Below, piece by piece: positions 37,116-47,211 of a stretch of 64,000 bases of DNA (within the stretch, counting starts at the first letter, position 1; the number at the start of each line of letters is the position of its first letter). The notes below the pieces were generated by a model. That model was not told the DNA's origin and did no database searches. It was given only the letters and a program-made list of their open reading frames with translations. Source of the DNA: Ashinkailepas kermadecensis. Lineage: Eukaryota; Arthropoda; Thecostraca; Neolepadidae. The stretch is taken from the NCBI GenBank assembly GCA_034440615.1, contig JAOTOM010005106.1:414001-478000 (forward strand), given 5' to 3'. The position numbers and the translations under genes were made by a program.

Positions 37116-38520
37116 CAGGCTATCTGTCGTCACAAAATCTTGGAATGGTAAATCAGCAAACGTTAGAAATTTCTGCTTCCAGGCCATTCTTGAATAACAT
37201 GAACCTTGGCCACCTTGTGTTTTCGCTTCGGTGGAAAATTGTGCTTTGCCAGGCAACACATTTGCATTATCGCAAGACTATATTATAGTCTTAGGTTGCA
37301 TTCCCCTGCGCATATATTGATATATCTTGAACAAACGTGACTCTAGGTGCCCTTGGGTATCTTCAAGATCATGGATGGGAGTCAAGGGCGGCCTTAAGCA
37401 AGTACGTTAAGTTAACGTCGTATTCGTATTCGTATTCAGCGACGTGTTCGCCAGAGGCGTATTTGTATTGGCATCGACATTCAGCGACGGGTTTATGATC
37501 GTTCGAATCAATTACTATAAATGCTTCTGCTTGCACTGAACACGCTGGAAGCAATTACATAGTTATCACATGACCACCTTAAAGGTCAAGGTCCAACGCA
37601 AACCGGTTTCTTCGGTTGCCTCCAATTTTTTTCCGTTTTCACCCAAACCTGCCAAAATCTGGCATCAAGTAATAGCCTGTGGTGAACCATCGTGTAAGAT
37701 TTCAAACCGGTACATGTCAAGGACAAACTTCCAGGTCAAAGGTTAGCTTGATTTATTAGATGGCAATATTGAAGCGATGTCGACCGAACGCGAGGTTCGG
37801 TTGCTATCGCTTCAATTTCCATCAAATGGGCGTCATTCGACGTGGCTTGTTATGCGGTATCAGAACGCTAAGCAATCGAATTATTTTTCAAGGGCAAAGG
37901 CCAAGCTGATCATCCGGTCCGCTCAATTTTCTTTCGTTTTCGTTCAAACCCATCCAAATTTGGTATCAAGCAATAACCAGTGGTGAACACTCGAGTAACA
38001 TTTCAAACCGGGACATGTCAAGGTGAAAGATTTGATTGAGTTCTTCGATGACCTCGCGTCTCGTTGCTATGGCTTCAATTTGCAGAAAATGGATGTCATT
38101 CGACGTCGCTTGTGCGGTATCAGAAAGTTAATAGTTTGAAGTCATCTCCACGGGTCAAAATTCAAGCTGATCTCTTCGTTAGCCTCACATTTTTGGGGGG
38201 TTTTCGCTCAAGCCTACCCAGATCCACTATCAAGCGATAGCCCATGGTGAACCATCGAGTAACATTTGAAACCCGGATATATCAAGGTCAAACCTCAAGG
38301 TCAAAGGCTAATTTGAATTTTTCGAAGTCCTCACGATTCGTCGCTATGGGTTCAATTTGCATCAAGTGGGTGTCATTTGACGCGGCTTGTGCCGTATTAT
38401 AATGCTACGAAATCGAACTAATTTCAAAGGTCAAAGGTTAAATGGAAATGTTTTTCGTCGCCTCGTATTTTTTTTCGGCGCCCTAACCTACCCACATCTG
38501 GTATCAAGCCCGTGATGGAA
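37116..38520 (+). repeat. Dispersed repeat R4, copy 1, with internal tandem units of about 275-300 bp
   Basis: The left part (37,270-37,560) and the following tandem part match the reverse complement of 45,896-47,200. Shared words include GATATATCTTGAACAAACGTG, GACGTCGTATTCGTATT-like text and CAAGGTCCAACGCAAACCGG. The tandem part repeats a unit of about 275-300 bp roughly 3.3 times, marked by TTTCAAACCGGGACATGTCA at about 37,702, 38,000 and 38,266. No coding potential recognised. Confidence 0.75.
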
Positions 38521-38545
38521 ATGTTAAAAAATACAATAAAATGCA

Positions 38546-38858
38546 ACATAACCTAGCCTAACCTAGCCTAACCTATTTGTGGAGAAAAATAATAAATACA
38601 AAAAATATACAAATGTCAAGTAACATATTATCCCAAATTTCTCAAAATTAAAATACATATAATCCAGCCTAACCTAACCTAGCCTAAGCTGCTTTTGAAG
38701 AAAAATATAAATTTTTGCTTGAAGCTTTTGTAAAAATGTTTGGAAACTTTTCGGTATTATGGTGCTTTAAGGTGGTAATAAGCACAGTTTTTACACGCAT
38801 TTGCCTCCATAAATGAAACAAATGGGTTAGGTTTGGTTAGGCTAGGTTAGTTTAGTTT
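38546..38858. repeat. CCTAA/TTAGG-like motifs in inverted arrangement
   Basis: TAACCTAGCC units occur at 38,548-38,574 and CCTAACCTAACCTAGCC at 38,667-38,685. Reverse-strand GGTTAGG-type motifs occur at 38,824-38,852. The arthropod telomere repeat is TTAGG, but these are short, interrupted and on both strands, so they are better described as telomere-like low-complexity sequence. Confidence 0.6.
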
Positions 38859-38999
38859 TTTTAGGTTCGAAATGAAAAAAAAATCAAGTAAAATTTCGAT
38901 TTTTTTCTCTTCATTTCCACCTAATACTGCAACACGTAATACTGCAAATTTAGCCATTTTTGTCCACAAAGTATTATTTTTAACAATGGCAAATCTCAA

Positions 39000-39140
39000 A
39001 ACCAGACATTGAAAAAGAAGTGGCTGAAGACCAAGGATTTTTTTCCGGGGGGGGGGGGGTACCCTCTATCTTGTCCAAACTTACCGCGTCCCTGGTTTGT
39101 CCCCCCCCCCACCCAATTTCGAAACCGTGGTTAGACCCAT
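39000..39140 (+). repeat. Dispersed repeat Z, copy 1
   Basis: AAACCAGACATTGAAAA, AGTGGCTGAA, a run of 13 G, CTTGTCCAAACTT, CGCGTCCCTGGTTTGTC, a run of 10 C and TTTCGAAACCGT match the reverse complement of 45,468-45,622. Confidence 0.7.
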
Positions 39141-39600
39141 GCACGCAAGGGAAGGTATGCCAAATTTCAAAGCGGCAGCGTGGATGGTTCAGGAGATATC
39201 TCAGATATATCAAAAGAGGTCTAATTGACCCCACTCCCCTACACTAAGGGGGCTAATTACAGGAACAAAACAGAGGAAAAGATTGCGAATTGGATTGCGA
39301 TCTTTTTCATCTGGACAACTTCTGCTTCATCTGCAATCCCTTCGAAGATTGCATATATTTCATTATTTTTATCTCCCATTGATCTCCCATTCTTTGATAA
39401 TCTCGGATCATTTGATGATCCGTGAGTATGTATCGGTTGATGAAACTTGTTCAAGTTCCATGGATTTGCATCCACCAAGTGTCCTTATCATATCCACAAA
39501 TAGTCCAAAAAGAATGGCACAACTAACACGAGCAGTTTTCGTGGCTTTGCATCAGCTCTATCGTGGGCTGACCTGCCGCCACTGAGAATTGTCATCGCTT
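39141..39600. other. No gene recognised
   Basis: Unique sequence with a small TTGATCTCCCATT/TGATGATCC redundancy. No supported exon. Confidence 0.35.
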
Positions 39601-39621
39601 CCATGAATGCTTTGCACCTGG

Positions 39622-39900
39622 TGCTGAAGTCCACCAACTGGTCGATGCTGGCCGGGCTATCAGGCCGCGCAGTGGAGCTATCTGGCCCTGTGGGGCTCCC
39701 TGGTGCTGAAGTCCACCAACTGGTCGATGCTGGCCGAGCTATCAGGCCGCGCAGTGGAGCTATCTGACCCTGTGGGGCTCCTGACCGCTGCCTTTGCATC
39801 TGGTGCTGAAGTCCACCAACTGGTCGATGCTGGCCGAGCTATCAGGCCGCGCAGTGGAGCTATCTGGCCCTGTGGGGCTCCTGACCACTGCCTGAGCAGC
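39622..39900 (+). repeat. Tandem repeat, three units of 82-100 bp
   Basis: TGCTGAAGTCCACCAACTGG starts units at 39,622, 39,704 and 39,804. The middle unit has an extra 18 bp (GACCGCTGCCTTTGCATC). Units are nearly identical. Confidence 0.9.
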
Positions 39901-40556
39901 TTCACTAAGGAAGCTGCCCAGCTGACTTCAGTTAGCGGCTGGCCAGCGGGAGTTGCCCGCAGGCTCCCGCCCTCTGTACCGCTCAGGCCGCTGTCCGCAG
40001 CCGGTCCGGTCCATCTGTCTTCAGGGGATCGCGGCAGCTCCGCGCCTCTCCGCGCCGGCTTGCTGCGCACAAATTCAGCTGATGCATGGTGAAATCATCC
40101 AGTTAACTGGCGCAGATGAGTGCTTCCGTTCATCGTGATGCTGGACCAGGCCAATCAGACCGGCAATGTCGAGCATTAGCCGACATTGAGTGAAATGCCA
40201 GCACAAATGGCTCACACGTTCAGCACCAGGATGTCTGACAGATGAACATTTGATGAGAAGAGATGCGACACTAGGCAGCATGATATGTTTTGATTGGGCA
40301 CTTTACCCACCATATTTGCTGGTGGTACTCGTAGAAGCGATTATTTGAATTACTTCATGTAATTTATGTCGACGAAAGGGTACGTACATGGATTTCTCAT
40401 CCGGTGTTATAACCAGCACGGATCATTTTAAAATCATGACCACGCAATGGCCAAGTGCTATGTTGGATATGCAACACCATGAGCTCATCACAATCAATGA
40501 AAATGTCCATCCCAATAGCGTACGCATCATTGTGAGAATATATATATATATTGAGG
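39901..40556. other. No gene recognised
   Basis: Unique sequence. No exon supported. Confidence 0.35.
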
Positions 40557-40795
40557 GAGACAGAGACAGAGACAGAGACAGAGACAGAGACAGAGACAGA
40601 GACAGAGACAGAGACAGAGACAGAGACAGAGACAGAGACAGAGACAGAGACAGAGACAGAGACAGAGACAGAGACAGAGACAGAGACAGAGACAGAGACA
40701 GAGACAGAGACAGAGACAGAGACAGAGACAGAGACAGAGACAGAGACAGAGACAGAGACAGAGACAGAGACAGAGACAGAGACAGAGACAGAGAC

Positions 40796-40878
<83 letters not shown>
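40557..40878. repeat. (GACAGA)n then (GA)n microsatellite
   Basis: About 41 hexamers (40,557-40,804) are followed by about 37 GA dinucleotides (40,805-40,878). It lies where the left terminus of the Q element at 40,903 would be expected. Confidence 0.95.
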
Positions 40879-40879
<1 letters not shown>

Positions 40880-40902
40880 GAGGGGGGGAGAGAAACAGAG
40901 AG

Positions 40903-43900
40903 AGCCCACCTACCCACATAAAAAGTCCCAGGATTTCGACCACTATTTTTTTCTTCAAATGGGCCCATTTTCATTTGTAAAGTAATATAATTAGTGATCA
41001 ACTTAATTGTCATGTGGAAGGGCCCAATCTACCACCATCGTGTCTGAGTCATCGCATTTCAATTCTAACTTACCCATCCTGTTCGATATTTTTTATCTTG
41101 GTATCCCTTGATAAGTCACCTCCCACTGATGAAATTACACCCGTATAAAAAAAATTTAAAACGTGTTTTTTTATTTCAGGCATTCCAGTTAATAACGCGG
41201 GGGTCGCCAAAACGACAACGTTCGCCACGCGTATACCAGCCTTGCACATTCGACGCACTAGCCACATTTCGTGCGATTCTCCGGTTTCTGCAAGGCTTCC
41301 CACGTTTTGCTAATTGCTGCCACATGTCTGTCTTGTGCCATATTTGACGTTGCGGAATGCTTGGTATGGGGGTTCGCGGGGAAAATTCTATGAATTCAAT
41401 TCGATGATTAGTTCTCCTCTTCCCACATTTTCCGGTATATAATATATCCGGATTCCCGCTGAGATTTGATGCTGCTCATCTCTTTGGATAATTACGGTCC
41501 CAGATTGGCTACCGAACCGAAGCCTTAGCTAGGTGTCTTTTTTCCCGTTGCGTTTTTCTTCGTCTACGGATGTGTTTTAGGACTCCAGCCAACTTTTGTT
41601 AGGGGCCCGGCACATTTTATAGACCTCGGCTCTTTTTTAGAGTTGTGTTACTTGTTTGTGCACCAACGATATTTTTGAGGCACAGACGCTTTTTCGAAGG
41701 CTCGATGAGTTTTATGCTTGAAAAAACTCGATGAGTTTTTTTGTAGTGCCCGGTCTTCTTGTTCCTTTCTTTGGACCATGTCGCATTTTGACGGCTCAGC
41801 CTGTTTTTAGGCCTCCATGCTGTCCCATGGCCCCAGTGTGCTTTGAGGTCCTCAGTTGTCTTTTTTGGAGCCCCGGTGTGCTTATTTAGAGCTTCAACGC
41901 ATGTTTTAAAACCGTGCCGCTTTTTGCGAGACTCGATACGCCCCGTGCATTTTCGGCCTCCCGTTGTGCTCTTAGAGTCCCGTTGTGTTTATTTGGGGCT
42001 CCTGACACCCATTTGTGGGACCCAAGGATGATTCTGGGGGCTCAGGTATAATTTCTCAGGGTTCCGGCGCGTGGTTCGGTGGGGACGGACGCCAGTTTTC
42101 TGACATCGACGCAATTTTTGGTGACTTCCGTTTTTTTACAGTCCGTATTTTTTATCCGTCCGCCTGATTTTTCGGGATTCCGGCGCCATATTTTGGTGTC
42201 CCGCCGCGATACTTCGGGCTCCGGTACGTTGCTCGGGGCCTTACGCGATTTTTCGGAGCGCTTCGCTTCGGAACGATTTTTCTCGCTCGGACATTTATTT
42301 TTCGGAATCTCTCCTTACTTTTTAGTGCTCCGGCTTGATTTTGTGAGGTCTCGATGCGATTTTTTCAGCCACGCTGTGCTTATTCGGGGCAATCAACGCC
42401 AATTTTTGGAACTATGGGAATAGTTGATGCCCCAACCCAAATTGTTGGGACTACCAACGGGAATTTTGGGTCCCGAGCGCGATATTTGGGGTGGCTCGGC
42501 GCGAGTTCGCGGGTCACATTGTACTTAGCTAGGCCCCAGTGCGATTTTGACGTGTCCGGGCAGAAATCTTGGTGCCCGACGCAGTTTTTTCGGTGCCCGC
42601 TGGATTTATCTAGAGCAATCTATGCGAATTCTGGTGGCCCGTCGCGAATTTATGGGGCCCCGGAGCGGTATTTTGGGACCCCTGCGCGATTTTTGAGAAG
42701 CCACCCCTTCAGGAAGGGAGGGGAGGCGATATTTTGTGTCATTTTGTGATATTTTGTGAGAAGCCACTCCTTAGGAAGCCCCTTAGTGTTCAGGAAGCCA
42801 CCCCTTAGGGCATTTGTCTCTTCGGTACGCCACTGCGGCTGCTCAGCGTTTTTTGTCAGCCGATGGCACCTTCAGAGTAGAAAGGTCCTTCGGATAACTT
42901 TCTTTCGAGAACAGTTCTGAATTTTCCGTTGCTCGGATATATTCGATGGAGTCCCTTTGTGATTTTTTTTGGAATCGAGTTCTTTTTTTTGTAAGTCACC
43001 TGAGCGATATTTTGTGTCCTGGTACGATTTTTAGGTCTTCCGGTTCATTTTTTGTTCCGTTCCCCAACACACTTCTTTCCAGGGCCGGCCGCATTTTTTT
43101 TTGGTCATTAACACAATGTTTGTGGCCGCAGAGTGACATTCCGGGTAGGAATTGATTTTTTTGGGAAGCCAGCTGCGACTTGTGGGGCTCTGGTGCGACA
43201 CTTTGCGCCCTCAGTCTAATTTTCAAGGGTAGCGAGGCGACGTTTTTGGGTCTAAGTGCGAATTGTTTTGGGCCCCATCTACATTTGTTTGAATCCCTAG
43301 TGCGGGTTTTGGTGGTCTCGACACATTTTTTGGGACCCAACACGTTTTGGAGGCTATTGGAGCGATTGTTGGGAATCCAGAGTGATTTTCCACGTCTGTT
43401 TTTCCTTGCCCCGGCTTCATTTTTTTGGGGGGGGTGGTCCCGATGAGACTTTTGGAACCCCGGTGCGACCTGTTGAGCCTCCAGCGTGATTATCAGGGAT
43501 CCGGGGCGACTTTTTGGTACCCCATGCTCAGCCAGATTTCTAGGTGCCCGGCTCGACCTTTTGAGGTCCCTGGCGTGATTTTCAGGAACCCCGGCACAAC
43601 TTTTGGGCCCCAGTGTGAATTTCAGGGACCCAGACGCGACCCTTTGAGGCCCCTAGAGCGATATTCAGGGGCTCAGTCAGTACTTTTGGCCCCCATCGTG
43701 TTTTTCCAGAACCCAGACACGACTTTTTGTGCCCCCATGGCGCCCAAAAAGTCAGGGCCCACATTTTCACAAGATTTTCAGGGGCCACATGCAAACTTTT
43801 GAAGCCACCAGCGTGATCTTTAGGGGCCTCGGTCCGACAGTTTGGGGCCCAACGCGATATTTAGGGACACCGGCCCGACCTTTTTGGCCCAGTGTGATTT

Positions 43901-44373
43901 TCAGGGGTCTTTTGGGCCCTAGCATCATTTCGGGGACACCGACTATACTTTTTGGGCCCACAGCGTGATTTCCAGGGGCCCAGCTCGACCTTCTGAGGTC
44001 CAGCGTAATTTTCGCGGGCCCGGCGCGACTTTTTTGGGGCCCCAGCGGTATCTTCAGGGGCCCTGGTCCAATTTCTTGGAGCCTCCAGTGTCATTTGAGG
44101 GATCAAGAATAATTTTTGTAATCCACAATGTGATTTTCATGGGCCTTGGTGCGATTTTGGGGCCCAAGCGTTATTTTTAGGGGTCCCTGTGTGACTTTTT
44201 GGGGCCCCAATGCGACTTTTAGTGGCCCTGATGTGATTTTGTGGGCCCTAGCGGGAATTTTAAGGGGCCGGGCTCCATTTTTATGTTCCCGGGCGCGATT
44301 CTTTGGGGCCGCACAACCTCTCAAGGGGGGGAGTAACTGCTCCAAATTTCCCCTCCCCTTCGGTATGCAACTG
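40903..44373 (+). mobile_element. Q element copy 2 (both arrays; left tip lost)
   Basis: The conserved left region (40,903-41,560) matches copy 1 and, inverted, copy 3. Array 1 (41,560-42,715) has units of about 21 bp with T-tract plus GC block. An internal terminus-like site, CTTCGGTACGCCACTG (42,822-42,837), is followed by a conserved linker (42,838-42,980: CTGCTCAGC, CTTCAGAGTAGAAAGG, GGAGTCCCTTTGTGAT). Array 2 (42,980-44,325) alternates ATTTTCAGGGGCC and CGACTTTTTGGGGCCC units, making a dimer of about 42 bp. The right terminus, CTTCGGTATGCAACTG (44,358-44,373), is a degenerate inverse of CAGTGGCGTACCGAAG. No transposase. The left tip has been replaced by the GACAGA/GA microsatellite. Confidence 0.75.
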
Positions 44374-44934
44374 ATCCACGAATGTTCAAATTATTCATGA
44401 ATGATAATTATAAGACTTATATATGCAAACTTATATATGCTAAGTTTTGTGCAAGGGTATCACTAAGATAACAGAGCTGAAGGGTTGGTTTTTACTCTCT
44501 TCGTTCTCAGCTCATGTTGAAAAATTAGTTGTCGGATTTCCTCATATAACAGCTACATCTCCCTATGGTCTAAACTCTAAGACATAGAAATAACCGAATA
44601 TCCCATGGAATTTCCTCCTGATGCACGTTTTACTCCTCATCAATGTATCAAAAGGGACCGGGACGTTGGTAAGGATGAGGAGATGATAGACCAATAGTAC
44701 ACAGTTAGCTTCCCACTGACATTTCTGAACAGCACGGCCAGAGCGTCTGCTACCGGTGTCAGCATGCCCACAAATGGGAAATATTTGATCAGTGGCATTG
44801 CCAGGCATGAAAAGGAGAGTAAAGCTTACATGAAAATGCATTGATGCTTTATCGGAGTTCAATGTATTTGGGTAAGAACCCGTCTATGTAATTTACCACA
44901 CTTCTAACTAGGCCTCCATTGACCCATTGCTGAT
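44374..44934. other. No gene recognised
   Basis: AT-rich unique sequence between Q copy 2 and the GGGCC-rich repeat. Confidence 0.4.
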
Positions 44935-45075
44935 TAGTGTTCGCCAAAGACCGGGCCGACCCATGGGCTCGCGTGCTGTGGTTGGGCTAGGCTCGGGCCT
45001 GGGCACTGAAATTCATGGGCCATGAGCAGACCCGGGCCTAATTTGTCATGGGCCCGGGCCATGCTGCAACCAGAG
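44935..45075. repeat. GGGCC-rich repeat, copy 1
   Basis: Low-complexity runs of GGGCTCG/GGGCCTGGG/CATGGGCC, ending in TGCAACCAGAGGT. A related inverted stretch is at 49,560-49,735, ending ACCTCTGTTGC. May be a small mobile element or simple G/C repeat. Confidence 0.45.
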
Positions 45076-45467
45076 GTGCAGAGTGTCGACTGTTGAGTAC
45101 CGAAGGTCTGAGCGAAACAGCGGACAACCTGGCCCCGTCGACGGCCTAACTCGGCCGTGGGGATCTGACAAAGAGAGGCGTGTAATGGGCAGCCCAGCAC
45201 CGGACGCGCATCGCACACACTTCTGAGTACTCTGAGCCCCGAGCTGTGTTCGGCAAGTATGCCTACGGTGCAGATGGAGTAATCGGAACGAAAGGAACCA
45301 ATCAGAGTGTCAGAGTTTTTCCTCAGGCGTTTGGTTGTGTCGTCATACATTTGTAGACGGAGCAGGCGGAGAATCGCGTGATCTCCGACTGTACGTTTAT
45401 CTTGTGCGTGACTGATACAGTTGTGACCAGAGTGTTGACGGTCGTGGCTACTGACATGGGTGTAGCG
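45076..45467. other. No gene recognised
   Basis: Unique sequence of balanced composition. An open frame on the minus strand is not recognisable. Confidence 0.35.
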
Positions 45468-45622
45468 ACGGTTTTGAAATGAGTGGGGGGGGGGGGGGGG
45501 GGGACAAACCAGGGGCGCGGGAAGTTTGAGCATGATGGAGAGGTAAGTATCCTCACCCTCACAAAAATAATCATCGGATTCAGCCACTTAATTTTCAAGG
45601 TCTGGTTTTCAGATTTACCTTT
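45468..45622 (-). repeat. Dispersed repeat Z, copy 2
   Basis: Inverted relative to 39,000-39,140. It contains ACGGTTTTGAAATGAG, a run of 19 G (45,485-45,503), GACAAACCAGGGGCGCGG, AAGTTTGAGCATGATGGAG, TTCAGCCACTT and AAGGTCTGGTTTT. Confidence 0.7.
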
Positions 45623-45895
45623 GTAAAATCTGATATTTTGGGGATTACAAGTTCGGCAAAAAATAGCAAGTTTCACTGCTTATCACCGCATATGAACACT
45701 TATCTTTATGTCGTATGTGCTCGGCCAGATTTCACAATCACCATAGAGCAATGCTGTTATTTCGTTAAACGTTGCACTCTTGTGACATACAAATATAAAA
45801 TAATGGGCGATGGTTTGTTGTAGTAAATATTGACTTACATTAACCTTTCCCGTGCTTTCCTGCTTTACGGGGTCATATTTCGATGCAATAACAAC
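45623..45895. other. No gene recognised
   Basis: Short unique spacer between repeats. Confidence 0.35.
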
Positions 45896-47211
45896 CAGGG
45901 GCGGATACAGGGATACAGGGATACAGGGAATCAGCCTGACCTTAGACCTCTGAACTTGCTTAGGTTGATCAACTTCTTATATCGTATGGCAACTCACGTC
46001 GAATGGCACCAAATTGGTGCAAATTAAAGCCATAGCGACAAAACGCGAGGACTTCGAAAAGTTCAACCTAACCTTTGACCTTGAGGTTTGACCTTGACAT
46101 GTCCCGGTTTGAAATGTTGCTCGAGGGTTTACCACGGGCTATCGCTCGATGCTATATTTGGGTAGGTTTTGGCGAAAACCATAAAAAAATGCAATGCGAC
46201 CTGGCAATCAGCTTCACATTTCACCCTTGAAATTATTTTGATATCTCAACTTTCTGAAACAGCGAAACCAGCCATGTCGAATGACCGCATTGTATTGAAC
46301 TGGAAAGCATAGCGAACAAACATGAGGCCATCGAAGTCAAACGAACATTTGGCCTCGAGGTTTGATCTTGACATGTCCCGGTTTGAATGCTGCTGGAGGG
46401 TTCACCAAGAACTTTTCGCTTCATACGATGTGGGTGGGTTATGTGGGTAGGTTTGGGTGTGGGTAGGTTTGCGCGGGTAGGTTTGAGCGGGTACGATATG
46501 TGGGTAGGTTTGGGCGGAAACGAAAAAAATGCGAGGCGACTGAAAAAAAATATGTATGACCTTTGACCTTTAAAAATACTTCAATTGTTGAACTTTCGGA
46601 TAACGCACAACAAGCCACGTCGAATGATGCCCATTTGATGGAAATTGAAGCCACAGGGACCGAACCTCGAATTCTGTCGCTATCGCTTCAAAATCGCCAT
46701 CTAATAAGGCAAGCTAACCTTTGAACTTGAGTTCTGACCTTGGCATGTTACGGTTTCAAATTTTACACGAGGGTTCACCACGGGCTATTGCTTGATACCA
46801 GATATGGGCAGGTTTGGGTGAAAACACAAAATGGCGAGGTGACCGAAGAAACCGGTTTGCGTTGGACCTTGACCGTTAAAGTGGTCATGTGGGACGTATG
46901 TAGTTGCTTTCAGCGTGTTTACTACAGGAAGAACCATTTGTGGTAATTGATTCGAACGAGCATAAACCCGTTGTGGAATGCAAATACGAATTCGAATACG
47001 TCTCTGGCGAACTCGTCACTGAATACAAATATGAATACGACGTTAACTTGAAGTACGTGGTTAAGGCTGCCCAAGAAGCCCCTCCGTGACCTTGAAGATA
47101 CCCAAGGACACCCAGAGTCACGTTTGTTCAAAATATATCGATATATGCCCAAGAGAAGGCAACCTAAGACGTATAAGGCCTTCCGATAATGGAAATTTAG
47201 CACCTCGCAAA
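45896..47211 (-). repeat. Dispersed repeat R4, copy 2, with CAGGGGCGGATACAG end
   Basis: Inverted relative to 37,116-38,520. It starts CAGGGGCGGATACAGGG (with GATACAGG repeated three times), then runs through tandem units with CATGTCCCGGTTTGAA (about 46,100 and 46,373) to GTTTGCGTTGGACCTTGACC (46,854). The conserved single-copy part follows: ATTGATTCGAACGAGCATAA, TATGAATACGACGTTAACTT, CACGTTTGTTCAAAATATAT. It breaks off exactly where Q copy 3' begins at 47,212, suggesting Q inserted into it. A GTGGGTAGGTTTGGG mini-tandem lies at 46,437-46,510. Confidence 0.75.

Noticed and set aside
38546..38858. A true telomere or chromosome end
   Set aside because: The motif runs are under 30 bp, interrupted, on both strands and internal.
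40388..41013. Asp-Arg, Glu-Thr and Ser-Leu repeat frames
   Set aside because: Translations of the GACAGA/GA microsatellite.
42079..44400. Frames of 60-130 codons rich in Gly, Pro, Phe and Arg in the Q arrays
   Set aside because: They shift between strands and frames with the array units and have no counterpart frame in other Q copies.
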